NCBI GenBank assembly: GCA_036852015.1
Contig: JAANDG010000073.1
Span: 124,001-188,000, forward strand
Source: Pelodera strongyloides
Lineage: Eukaryota > Nematoda > Chromadorea > Rhabditida > Rhabditidae
DNA: 64,000 nt
Direction of reading: 5' to 3'
The position numbers and the translations under genes are program-made. Below are positions 23,691 to 35,252 of this stretch, one piece after another. Position 1 is the stretch's first letter. Each line of letters begins with the position of its first letter. The notes under the pieces are model-generated. The model was not told where the DNA came from. It worked only from the letters and a program-made list of their open reading frames with translations, and searched no databases.

Positions 23691-24092
23691 AGAAAAAAAA
23701 TTATGCCAACCTTTTCCACACTGCGAATCTCTCTGTGTAGCCGTTTCTGTATTTGCTTGTAAGCCTCTGACGGTGGAATTTCTTGGCACATTTAGAAGGA
23801 ATAGCAAATTAAGAGAATTTTAGTACAAATAAGGGCACTCCACTGATTTCATTCCCTTTTATTGCAGTTCTCCTAGGCAAATTGCCAAATTGGCATCGCC
23901 ATAGATTGGCGCAAAGTACGTTTCACTAGGTGTATTTACATACATAGGAAACAAGAACACCATTTTGTGTCGATTCCCTGGTTTTTTTCGTCCGCCAACA
24001 CATTTCATGATCAAGCTCCATAAAAAAACCCATCATCAACTGGTCTCGGAATGTTATCAACAATTCAGTATTACAAAATTAGCAGTGTGTCA

Positions 24093-24318
24093 TCGTCACA
24101 GATTAATGCAATTACTTTTCACTATTGGTAAACCGGGACTTCATGAATATCGACGTCAGAAGCTTTGACGTCAAAATTAAGTCGACGTGCAAACATCGAT
24201 CTTGATGACCATCGATGATGTATGTATATGGACACGACTACGGAAGACGAGACCGGCAAGGTGAAACGATAACTGCTGGAGCGAGGCGTCACAGATTAAT
24301 GCAATTACTTTTCACTAT
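24093..24318. repeat. 32-bp direct repeats flanking 161 bp
   Basis: CGTCACAGATTAATGCAATT and the next 12 bases occur at 24093-24125 and 24287-24318. The spacer has short TCGATG/CATCGA palindromes. Origin unknown. Confidence 0.7.
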
Positions 24319-24580
24319 GGGTATATCTAGGGCAGCGCATCTCATCTCCTCTGCGTGCATCTCCTTTGTGTGCTAATGAAATTTTTTACCTAAATCATGA
24401 ACCTTTCTTCGCCGCCCCACCCAATAAGACGAAAAAACAGCTTGGAATAACTTTGAAATTAAAATATTCATACAAAAACAAGAAAGTTTCATATTTTTAC
24501 CTAAATCCCCTACATCTTAGTGTGAATTTCATCAACAAAAAAAAGGCCTCATCAAACTAAACATTTTATTCTCATCAGAT

Positions 24581-27500
24581 TCAGAAGCTTGACTCAAACT
24601 TTCTGCTTAATGGTCTTGGGGCGTCATGGGCGTCAGATCTGGTCGGTCGCAGGTGAACTACGACACCAACATCAGTGTCCATGGGTTCGAATCCTGCCTG
24701 GTGCTTTCCTTTTTGCAGCTCACCATTGTCTTTCCTCCTTCTCTCAATAGTGGCGTATCCAACAGTGTCATTTCCATATATGTTACTCATTTCTCCTCTA
24801 TCTTTCACTTTCAACGAGGAACGGTCATCCTTTTTCCTGTCTATTGTTGCATAGCCGCCAAAATCAATATCGTCTTCATCTAATTTGCATGTGTCTGCTT
24901 CAACCTTCCGACCGTTCGAGCCACGCTTTACGTAACGTGAGCTTGAGTTGTTACGAGACAGAGATGGAGAATCCTAAAGGAAAAAAATTTGTTGTACAAC
25001 AACAGTAATCTAGTATAAAAGCATGAAATAAAGTATAACTCTTCCATAGCGTCATTTGCAACCCAATTATGTGCAGAATTTGCTCCAAAAATAATGAGTA
25101 GGTTAATGTCGTACTCTCAGTGATAATGTTAAAAAAGAGTGTTTTTACTATCTTGTTTACTTAAAAATAATAATAATCACCTCGTCGGGGAAGTACTCTC
25201 CAGCTTTGTCATACAATGCTCGGAGTGAGTGGTGTTGATTGACGAAAGCCGCTTTAGCAAGGAACCATAGGAAGAGCTTGTAAATTACCAGCACCATGCA
25301 GACAGCCATTATGAGACCGCCCTGACGGATTGCTGAAACCAAGTGTAAATAATAATAATAAAAATATTTTTCTATTCAAGTGCGTGCACCTTTATTCAAG
25401 GGTGGAAATGCAGTTTCAATGTTTGTTTATGGCATGTTCGGCAGATGTCCTGAGCATTAGGCGACGAGTTCCAGACTAGGAGGGATCATGTATAGTGGTT
25501 TGAATTTGGCAGACTTCTTCATATATTTTTATGCTCGTGATAAATGTTGTTATATTATCAATAGAATTCAATGCACTTGCATTGCATTATTAACATAATC
25601 GTATAGGTGCAAAGTAACAATCAAGACCATTTTTTTTTTGTATTTCTTTCTGTAAAGATAAATGTCTTGTGGTGCTCTGAGCAACTATTATTATTTGTTT
25701 ACAACAATCAATATGTGTATATTCAAAATTCAAACCATATGGATATAAAACTGATAATTGATTTTCAAGCTTCAAGCCTTATTTGTACTGAGTCATCTTA
25801 AATCCTAACCTCCTAATTACTTAATTACCCAAGTGCAATTAAATCGAAAATCGCACCCTTCTGCGTTTCCGGGTTCGTCTCCCTCGGATCCACATAATTT
25901 GGGTCGGAAACGTCGTGAGATTGTATGTCTCGTGCAGACTGGGGACCACCCACCCACTCCAGGGGCCAAAGGAAACCATTGACTATAGAAGAAGCACACG
26001 CGTAGATCCACACACAAAGCCAGAAGAGGGAGACTGTCTGCAAGGAAGCCGCTTTTAGTTAGTCGCTTTAGGTAGTACGCTCCTTTTTAAAAGTATATAA
26101 GGCTCATGGCTTGTTCTGCAGAGATCATAATCGGAGATCATGAATGTCTGTAGGCTAGAGCTCTGTGCACGATATTCAACCATGGCCGTGTTTCCTCTTT
26201 TGGCAGTGGTTTCAAAGTACCCATGAAAGGCAACAAGCCAGCCATTCGACTAAATGTCTAAATTTATATAAAACAATCACTCACCTCAAAACAAAAGATG
26301 GGCAGTGTGTACAGGGGAGACGAGCGACTTTTCTGACGACCTATTTGAAACAGTATCACGGCGGTTAATTGTAGACTGAAGAAGAGCAGGTTCATGAAAA
26401 ATGGTACTGGAATAATTTACATCACAAGCTGCCTCAACTTCAACCTTTGCGCTCTTTTAATGAGTCCAATAACTATTCAAATACTAGTCGTGCTCTGCTT
26501 TCCGATAAAATGTTGCAGTTCTAGTTAGTGACGCCTAAATTGCTAACAGAGGACACTCCTAGCTAATCATGTATAGTTGTGGAAACAACATATATAAAAT
26601 TACTAGTATTTGCGATTCGGTTGTAGCTGACCTCAAGTTGCAACAAACTTACACCATGTCAGTGAGCTGAATAAACTTGATAGAAGCAATGTGGTCGATA
26701 TGAGCAAAAGTATTGACTCCGAGATGAATAAACACAACCCGACAGCCTAGAACCGAGTTGTAAAGGTTGAAAGGAAAGGTTCAAAAAGAGACGATAAAAA
26801 ATACACAATTTCGATGCTGAACACGCTACTCTTCTATGTCGGTCGGTTTTGTTCCTCATTTATGGCCTAAATTTTGTGCATAAGAGCCAAAAAATGCAAC
26901 AAAAAAGACCAAATAATTAGAAATAAAAATATACCCGTGGTTTTAATCCAAATATAGCTGCATTATCCGTAGATGACATTATAAATTGTCAATTTTAATA
27001 GAATAATAAGAAGATATTATTTGAATTTTATAGTCGATTGCAAGGTGGCGTACGCGTAAGGGGGTGTCCCCTTGCCTGGTAACGAATGTAAACAAAGAAA
27101 AGAGATAAAAACTGATAACGTCTTATTAGTACTATGAATCAGTTAAGCAAGGGAAGGGGAACGCTTTTACACGCCTGCTAGTAGATGAGATCAGAGTCTA
27201 ATTTCAGCCCCCTATTGTATAAAATAAAAACGAAATCAGCCCCTATTGCATAAGATGAAAACGAAACCGGCAACGATCTTTCAAGATGGACCCAACGGAA
27301 CTCAAAAGAATGCCACGCAACAATGTGTGTTTTTTTTTTCATTTTCAAAGGACATTCATTTTTTTTCGTCAGTACTAAAATTATTTTCTGTTTTAGAGTA
27401 GTTTCTGCAAGCCTGAACGATCCTAGTGCCTGACAAATTGTTCTATATTATCACAGTCCTGAAGTAGTACATCCATAAAGCAGAAATCACAAGAAAATTC

Positions 27501-30500
27501 CTTTATTATTTCCTATACCAATCGGAAATTCGATGATAAAGCAAAATAAATGATGAGCAAAATATGAAATGCGTTAATTAAACCCGAAGCTGAAGAGGGC
27601 AGGAGAGCAGCTAGAATTGAAGACGGACAACCTGAAAGGAATTGTATAAATACTTATAGTCATGTTTATCTCTTCGTTAGGGAGTGTACTCCCCCTTAAT
27701 CATAGGGAGACCTCTCCCCAAGCTCAAGAACTGACTGGCTAATATACAATTCGCACACAGTAGCCATATGAAGGTTCCCCCTGCTCCACAGAAACTTGCT
27801 CCACAGAAAAAACATCATTGTGAATTTTTCATTTATAAGCGGCATAATGATTTGATTATTTTTAAGATCACCTGCATGGATAACTTGCGAATCTACAGTA
27901 GGAAGCGTTTCGTTGACGGCATCATTACAGAAAAATGTATCGTAAATTCGTATGCAAGAGTCATCGGAGCGCTAAAAAAGAGACAGTGATTTGTAAGGAC
28001 TCCAGTAGAAGTCCACAGATACTGCACCATGCATCTGACATTCTACAGTTTACAACCGTACTGTTACACGTTTTTCTAAATACACACGGCCTTGTCCAAG
28101 CATCATATTTCATCAAGACGGTACACCAACATAACCATGATCGGAGGCTGTTTTCACCAACAATTGCTTATGTCATAAATGTTTGCCCATCAAAAAAATT
28201 ACTTAGGTTAAGTAAATCTATGACTGAAGTACGCTGCAACACGCTTTTTGTACGTCTCCCATGCTATAGGAGTACTTCTGTCAAAAAGGTACTTAGGGTA
28301 CCTTTTTGACAGAAGTAAATTTTGGTGAAAACGGCCTCGGACTCATCGTTCGTTGTCCTGAAGCTTTAAGTTAAGGTAAATCCCCACCATGCACATCAGC
28401 CTTGACGATCCTTTCTTGTGCATTATCACATAGTGAACTCCATGTCTTTTCCACTTTGTCACGCATTGATATGGTTCTGAAAGTGAAAGTCTACGTTTGG
28501 CTCATTTGCATTTTTTATATAATGAAAACAATAATTTTCAACAAATAGGAATTAGGCACAGACCGAGAGAATAGGGAAGAAGAAGAGGTGAGAGACACAG
28601 AGAGAGAGAGAGAGAGAGCACAAAGAGAGAAAGAGAGAGAGAGAGAGAGAGAAGTACAGCTTACCCACTGGTTCTGGCGCACAAACTCTCCTCAAGATCA
28701 TTTCCCCGGAGTTATCACATGGGAGGTGGACGAAAGGTTGATCACAGTCAGGGAGGTAGTAGTCTCCCCGGGGTGGACAGGACTCCTTGAATTGAAAATG
28801 AGAAACAAAAGTGGCTGTCCTTGTCTTTGCTCTCTCTCTCTCTGTATGTCTCTCTCTGTCTCTGTCTCTCTCTATCTCTTTACAGAGCTCCTTCTTCTAT
28901 GATATTTGTTTCCGAGCATTTCCCGCGGAAAAACCAGCTAGTTTTTTACTATTTTCCTACTAGGTTTTTAGTCGGAAAAAGCTCGGAAACGCAAAGTTTC
29001 TCGGAAAATACTCGGAGAATCCGCGGAAAATCCTCGGAAACGTAAAGTTTCTCGGAAAATGCTCGGGATTCATTAACGGAGTTATTCCGGAAATCCAGAT
29101 AGTCTAGTTCCAAAATAAAATAAAATGCTAACCTTGTGGTTGCTGATGGATAAAGTGTGTGTTTCCACACCAACCATTTCTTCGCAATCTTCGAATTCAT
29201 TATTTGAAATAGTACCAAAGTGCACGTGAACGACTGCATGACCTTGCTTCTCGACCTGGAAAATTTATATTCAATATATAAAACTCTGCAGTAAACATTT
29301 GACCTCCGCCTACCGCCAATCAGCTGTATTTTTCGCGCAACCTTCGGCCAGTCTGCCCCAGGGTTCTCTGCGAAACACAACTGTTTCTTCAGTGTACAAC
29401 TACAATACTTCGAACTGGGCCCTCTAACAACGTACCATAACACATTGATATCCCTGCTGGCATCCTTTGATAACATGCACTCTGAATAGGTGTACATGTG
29501 GCCTTGGATGAACGTGATGTAAACATAAGCGAACTGCGCTCTTCACTTCGCCCTTATGCGATGACCACTCTCCTGAATTGCTTTACATTATTCAGTTGAA
29601 GCGAAATATCAGCCGGTTTTTGAAACACATCGAGTATACGGGCATTCTTATGCCTTATGCCGCTTATGCAAATAAACACAAATTAGAGCAAAAAATCGAG
29701 CTAAATTCGAGTAACTTTATATAAATACGTAAAAATTGAAATGTCCACGATGCGTTTCAAAACCGGCAGGTATTTCGCTTTAAACTATCCAGGTGACTAC
29801 AGTGAAAACAACTTAGTTCACTTTTAGTTCTCCAAAAAGTTTCGAATTTATGCCTGGCTCCAATAGTGCACAATTGGTAGATGTTTGTGGTGCAGTATAA
29901 TAAAAATAAGGTTGAAGAACGAAAAAAAAATTGATTGCAATGCTTACCCTTATCAAAGAAATGTAATTGTCCAGACATAGATCGGTAACCATGTTTGTGC
30001 TGTAGGAATTTTGAAAACGAACATGTTGTATGAACTACCGTATCTGAAAATCAAGGTTTTTATGACTTTGAGCAGTAATTATATTCAGATGTTTTGTACA
30101 TAGAGCGAGGAGAGAGAGAGAGAGAGAGAGTGGGAGAGAGGGAGGGAGGGACAGAAAGAGAGAGCGCATGGCAAGTGTGTGTGAGAGAGTAACACTAACT
30201 TACCCTGTTTATAGTTAAGTACAGTATTCGCAGCACTGATATGTGTCAGCTCCTGACAAGTAGAGTCGGCAGAAACGCCTATCCGCCCGGAACCACCATT
30301 TTTCTCGATAATCTAAAATATATTATTTTGTTTTCGCAAACCAAACAAAACCTTTTGTTCGTTTTGAGCTTTCCATGTTTGCAGCATAATGAATCTAATT
30401 TATATCATTTAACAGGAAAAAACCAACAAAGCATCGATGTTCCTCCTCCTTCTGGCCGAGACGTCGCGCCGCAAAGAAGTGTGAGCCAAGGCTGCGCCAC

Positions 30501-33500
30501 TCGCCAATGCATTCAAAATCAGAATCTGGAAGTAGAAGTTTAAAAAAGCGACTTACCCAAAGCACTATGGTTTCTATCCCAACGCATTCTGGAGTTGGTT
30601 TCCTTTAAACAAAACCTCTTTAAAAATTGTGCCTTGTAAAGATAAAATAAAAAAGCTGGATCTAGGGATCACATTTACTATTGAGTTATGTCTTACTGAA
30701 GAGTTATTAGAGATTTGGTAGAGATGACACTTACTAATGACACTTACTAATGACACTTAATGACACTTACTAATGGCTTCTCGATGTGGTAGTTCCGGAC
30801 ACGCTTCGTACTCAAACCGCATTCTGGTGTCCACGGCACACTGGTGTGCCGTAGATGTTCTCGAGAGACAAGAGCCTTGCGGAGTTGAAAATGTGAAATT
30901 CAGCGGCCCCGATAAAGGACAACGTTCTCCAGAAGCGTTTGCTAAAAATATACTTTGGCATCAAACATTTACTGGAAGTTCTAACAACAATAGCTGTAAT
31001 ATTTATTGTCTAATAATTTAGTTGCGACGTTTATATTACAGATCGCGTGAGAAACCGAATAATAGTTGAAACTAATCCAAGGCGGAAATAAACGTTACAA
31101 TAAAGTTAACAAAGATAACTTTGTTAACCTGCGAATCATACATAGGCAACTCGCTCATTCTAAATGTTTCAACATCTCTATTACTTTGACGGCCATGTCT
31201 ATTCAGTTGATTCTTTCGACCGTATCATGTCTTCATGTTGGAACGTTATGTCATATTTTATGCTTTATTTTTTTATGTCTTTTTTTTCACTAGGAACAAA
31301 CCTACACTGACCATATAGAGGATGTCTATATAGAGGATGAGAGGACAACGTCCATGGGTCAGGGTAAGGGTCCCAAGAGACAACGACGACTAAACCAGAT
31401 AGTGCCCCAAATGTGCACTATAAAATGGCAATAGCAGTCAAAAGACACTTTTAACCTTGGTGTACCGAGTAACTAGTTAATTATTCGTTTTAGAAATAGT
31501 ATTATACCAATGTTGATACCAATGTAACAGTACTGATACTAGCTAGACACTAGTGTGACGCATGCAGGAAACAAAACTTTTCTCGTTAGCATTTATCCTG
31601 AAGCGGACGAAGATGGACTATACTGAATTCTGTCAAATGGTCATTTTTTTGAAAGCCAATTATTTACTCGAGTCCATGACTGGTTTACACTCGACTTTCA
31701 TGTATCTTATATATGAGTCATCTTAAACCCCTTACTAAGCAAATTTAGCCGTAATTTATGCCCACCTTCAATGGGATAGAATGCATTGGGAATTTGTCGG
31801 GGACCCTTTTATATGATGCCCAGAATGGGTCCCCAGCTATACATAAAAAAGGAAGAATGAATAGCTTGGCCACTTTGGCCACCACAAAGGGATCCGAGAG
31901 CTGGATATTTATGGAAGAAAGAAGCCAACAAAGGAATTACTGAACGCTAAAGCTAGGAGAAAGATAGATTGGAGCTAAAGTCAGCTTCATAACATAAAGT
32001 AGATGCATAATAGAGTAAGTAAGATTGTGGATAATTTACGTGCGTTAATATAAAGTTGCTTAAATGCTAAGATTAGAAAGAAGTTTCAACGAGTCCTATA
32101 ACACTGATGCAGTTGGCACGACTTTGGCACACTTGAAAAAATGTGTCACGTTTTCCCCGCACGCCCATTCTCCACCTTATTGTTGGGTGAGACGGAGTTT
32201 AATTTTTCGAAAGTTATGTAACTTCTATGCTTATTTATACTCCTCATAATCTACCGTACTCGGCACATAGACTAGGCATGACATGGTCTCATTTTTAGGA
32301 AAGAAATTCCAGTAATTGGACGCTCCATTTTGCGACTATAAAACTTTTTTGGGGCCTCCGCACCATAAAAAGGCTGACAGAGACGCCGTAATTAAATAAG
32401 TTTGGCAAAGACTAGAAATTTCAGTGGCATCTGTTGCTAGAGTTTTCATTATGTTAGCAAGTGGAGACGACATAATAAAACTAGGTAGCACACAGCACAG
32501 ATAAATAGATAAGCTCAGTATTACGCCAAGAAGCACCACCGTCTACTAGCTCAAGTAGCTGGGAGCTAAACTATAGTTTTACATTACACATACATACAAG
32601 TTCATTTTGGATTTTGAAACCCTCAGTTTCTGAAAAAAGTGCATCTAAGAAATCTGTTACCTCTAAACATAGTATGAAGCGATGCGTCACCTCTGAAGAA
32701 TTCGCCGCAGTCATCAATAGCGATGGAATCCCGAGCAATGCAGTTTGCTAAATAGTGATGGTATAAGGAGGATGTACGTAAGTTATATTTGAACTCCTCT
32801 CCTACCCTGCTCATGGCGCTGCTACCATAGTGTTCATCTTCCCTAGGGTCTCGGATGTGCGCCATATTATCGCGGGTGTGCGGGTGTGAGCCGCGCACCC
32901 GCGCCAAACATTCTTCATTTTCATCAGTGTTCGACGCACAAGTCAGGTAATATAGTACGGATTTAGACAAAAATAATATAGTTGCAACATACTTATTTTG
33001 TATTGAACGATATTCTCGTGCACTGGGAAAGCGACGAGGCAACGGTGGCATGGAGAATGGGAGCTGCAAGAAAACTAGTTCAGAGTACTATGGGAATAGT
33101 ATACATGAAAAGTATGTACCATTCAGTAGTCGAAGTGTATCGGTATCACCTTGTGGTTAGCTATACTTTGCTAAAAGGCATAAATAATAATAATAATAGG
33201 CACCGAGAAACTCCAAATCCAAATTCAACTCACCCGTTGTTTACCAGAAGAAATTGATTGTGTCTCCGAGCGATACAGTATCCCTGATTGTCCCATAGAG
33301 ACTGGGTTACGGTCATCTGAATGCCTCCCCGAAGCCACTGACCCTCGAATGGGATCTGACATCCTGAAGTGGAATACTGTACCAAAGTGCTGAAGTGGGT
33401 ACTTCTGTTCTTGTTATTTTGATAAAGAAAAAAACTGAAAAAAAATCGTATATGAAAAGAAGTGTACTACAATAAAGATATCTACCTGTTATCCCTTCGG

Positions 33501-33585
33501 TGGTAAGGAAAAGTGTCAAAGCAATAAAATTAGCGAAAATCGTAGATAATATTTTGAAAGTAGAACATTCCAAAAGTCTGCCCAT
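24581..33585 (-). CDS. Cysteine-rich ectodomain (DUF7042-7045-like) membrane protein, 16 exons
   Basis: Function unknown. Minus-strand exons: 33486-33585, 33234-33363, 32993-33063, 32691-32747, 30771-30941, 30557-30588, 30204-30312, 29342-29481, 29133-29255, 28665-28785, 28388-28476, 26653-26746, 26285-26406, 25857-26037, 25181-25332 and 24581-24973. All phases agree (694 aa). The N-terminus is a signal peptide (ATG at 33585), then CQIPFEGQWLRGG, GYCIARRHNQFLL, HRCLVAFPVHENIVQYK, CPLSGPLNFTF and YEACPELPHREAIKC. This is the order of Cys and aromatic landmarks I associate with the arthropod/nematode DUF7044/7043/7042/7045 family. From residue about 382 come four hydrophobic segments, then a tail with GGYATIDRK and VGYATIERR. 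Introns of 1.75 and 1.64 kb hold only repeats. Exon 8's donor (AAG/gttgcg) and exon 10's acceptor (ttcaag) are weak. Exon 11 could instead read through to a stop at 28343, giving a secreted protein and leaving the membrane exons as a second gene. Confidence 0.65.
24613..24703 (+). repeat. tRNA-derived SINE head overlapping a coding frame
   Basis: The plus strand carries ATGGGTTCGAATCC, a canonical B box, with tRNA-like sequence before it. Its antisense is translated as QAGFEPMDTD in the last exon of the minus-strand membrane-protein gene, so that part of the predicted C-terminus is SINE-derived. Confidence 0.6.
28270..28316. repeat. Perfect short hairpin
   Basis: ACTTCTGTCAAAAAGGTAC is followed after about 5 bases by its exact complement. 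It lies just 3' of the alternative stop of exon 11 of the membrane-protein gene. The arms are too short for a microRNA precursor; a 3'-end hairpin or a mini-MITE is possible. Confidence 0.6.
28567..28652. repeat. (AG)n microsatellite in intron
   Basis: GA tract directly 3' (minus strand) of exon 10 of the membrane-protein gene. A CT tract of about 50 bp lies on the other side of that exon at 28829-28877. Confidence 0.85.
29596..29783. mobile_element. TTGAAGCG/TTAAAGCG-type MITE
   Basis: Inverted ends TTGAAGCGAAATATC and GTATTTCGCTTTAA with inner inverted GTTTCAAAA/CGATG words. It is about 80% similar by eye to 40596-40774. It sits in an intron of the membrane-protein gene. Confidence 0.8.
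30109..30195. repeat. (AG)n microsatellite
   Basis: GA-rich tract beginning about 10 bp beyond the donor of exon 7 of the membrane-protein gene. Confidence 0.8.
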
Positions 33586-33770
33586 TCCGTTGTGTAAGTC
33601 AGGAATTACATTAGAAAGGATATCCTAAAAAGGTTTTAATTGATTTTTAATAATTATAGAAAAAAAATGTCCGACGAGTATCCAGACGACAAAAAAATCA
33701 CGAACAACTAGCATCTAGCTATACATGCCACGTGCGAACAAATTTCGGATAACAGTAAAAGAAGGCAAAA

Positions 33771-33921
33771 TGGGGTTTCCAAGTATGCTGAAAATTTTCA
33801 GTATTTTAGAACTACGCGAGAGTATTTTTTTATTTTTTCATATTTTTTATAGCACGTTTCGTGCAGAAATACGGTAGTATTGGCAGGATCACACCGACTT
33901 TTGGGATACTTGGAAACCCCA
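33771..33921. mobile_element. MITE with TGGGGTTTCCAAGTAT ends, copy 1
   Basis: Begins TGGGGTTTCCAAGTAT and ends ATACTTGGAAACCCCA, about 151 bp. Inner words GCAGAAATACGGTAGTATT are shared with the second copy at 63791-63940. Confidence 0.85.
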
Positions 33922-34005
33922 TAATGTAATCCAATTACATGGCAAATTACTGTGATTCGTTCACACGCATAAGTTGTGATTACATAAAAAAGCATATATG
34001 GTGGT

Positions 34006-34101
34006 TTATTTCTTGAGGACGGAAATACTCATAGATGCCGCAGGAAATCCAATGGAAGTAGCCTCAGTAAGTTGATTTGCAAGTCGAGCCATGAAACTAT
34101 T
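34006..34101 (-). CDS. Orphan terminal exon, unidentified gene
   Basis: Acceptor CTTTTCTGCAG is followed by 31 open codons (NSFMARLANQLTEATSIGFP.. ending SISVLKK) and a TAA that forms part of an AATAAA just downstream. The look is that of a genuine last exon. Upstream exons were not found; the next sequence to the right is AT-rich and then a GC-rich repeat. It ends about 420 bp before the start of the membrane-protein gene in the same orientation. Confidence 0.4.
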   Translation of the reverse strand, partial: NSFMARLANQLTEATSIGFPAASMSISVLKK

Positions 34102-35247
34102 CTGCAGAAAAGAACAGGATATAGCATAGAGGGCGGGCTTCCATCGGCCGGCTGAAAGCCACCCCAATTTTGGCCATTTTGGACCCTAGCCCCCGTCATC
34201 TCTGAAAAAGCACGGGCGATAGGTCAGACCCATGATAAATATGAAGATCAGAAGGCCAGTTTGTGTCAGCGAACAAATACGTGTTTCATACCTTCTAAAA
34301 ATATTGAAAGAACTAATCTCACAGCCACCGTCCGTCCATGTTATAGCCCACGAATCGTTGCGTTGCAATGATATGTACACAAATTCGTGAAAAAATACAA
34401 GAGGAGTTTAATATAGGAATAAGATTGAATAAGCAAGGCAAGGATCGAAAACGCAATTTTTGCTTTTAATAAAATAAAATACCAAGACATCGAGAAAAAT
34501 TCGCTTTTCTCGCGCCGAGTTGCCCGATACACTGAGGAAACTTGGCCGGGGGGCGGCGCGCCCCCGGCCCCACGTCACGGGGCCGCGCACGCTCCGCGCG
34601 CCCCTCGCCCGTGTCTGGCCCATTGGTCTGGGGAAGGCTACACCACCGAAAACCGCGGGGCGCTGGTGCGCCAGGAGCGCGCCACAGGTGCGCGAGGACA
34701 CGTACAATGGAAACTGCCAGATACTCAGTGAAGGGGCATTTACGAGTACGCAGCGAAACCGCACTTGTGCTTTTCAACACTTGTGTTCCGACAAACTGAC
34801 AATGAGTGTTGTCTTATCCAAAAGTTGTAGTACTTGTATGTTGCATCATTTCAATTTAAATTATTGTCTTATTTAGTAAGTTTGTTGTCACTATTCTTGT
34901 TAATCATGTACTAACTAACGGTTATAGTAAAAATATGTTTATCGGCAGTTTAGTTTGCATAAAGTATTCATATATTCGATTTCTTAAATAATTGTTTGCG
35001 GCATAATCTAAAGGCTGCTATCATACCGTAATCGCTTTAGAATAGTGCGCAATACGCGCACTTTCGCATTACTTCTCTTCGTTTTCGCCATTATGTTTCT
35101 ACTCCATATCCTTTTTGCTTTGGTCTTCATTTTCTATTATGTTCCTTATTGTAAGACATCTCTTAGCCCTGTTTGTCTCGATAAAGCTCCTTTTGACCTT
35201 TTCTTCGATGTAGTTGAAAATAATTTTGAGTTTAATTTAATTTACAG
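34102..35247. repeat. Gene-less stretch with GC-rich island (34535-34700)
   Basis: The island is rich in GGCGCGCC, CCGCGCACGC and GTGCGCCAGGAGCGCG words in otherwise AT-rich DNA. Frames are open on both strands through it. A similar island is at 37255-37445, so this is best read as a GC-rich repeat. Confidence 0.5.
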
Positions 35248-35252
35248 GGTTA

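Noticed and set aside
23296..23823. 175-codon plus-strand frame
   Set aside because: Antisense to an exon at its start and then a SINE plus (CT)n body; not a gene.
29930..29985. Exon-like segment in the membrane-protein gene (acceptor CCTACAG, donor GTAAGC)
   Set aside because: In the phase set by the preceding exon it stops at once; the next exon joins directly in phase without it.
32810..32950. Frame with LARVRGSHPHTRDN as an extra exon of the membrane-protein gene
   Set aside because: No proper acceptor, and its donor phase does not fit the next exon; the exons at 33063 and 32747 join directly.
34408..34876. Overlapping long frames on both strands in the 34.6-kb GC island
   Set aside because: GC-rich repeat with open frames in four frames, no splice context and no motif.
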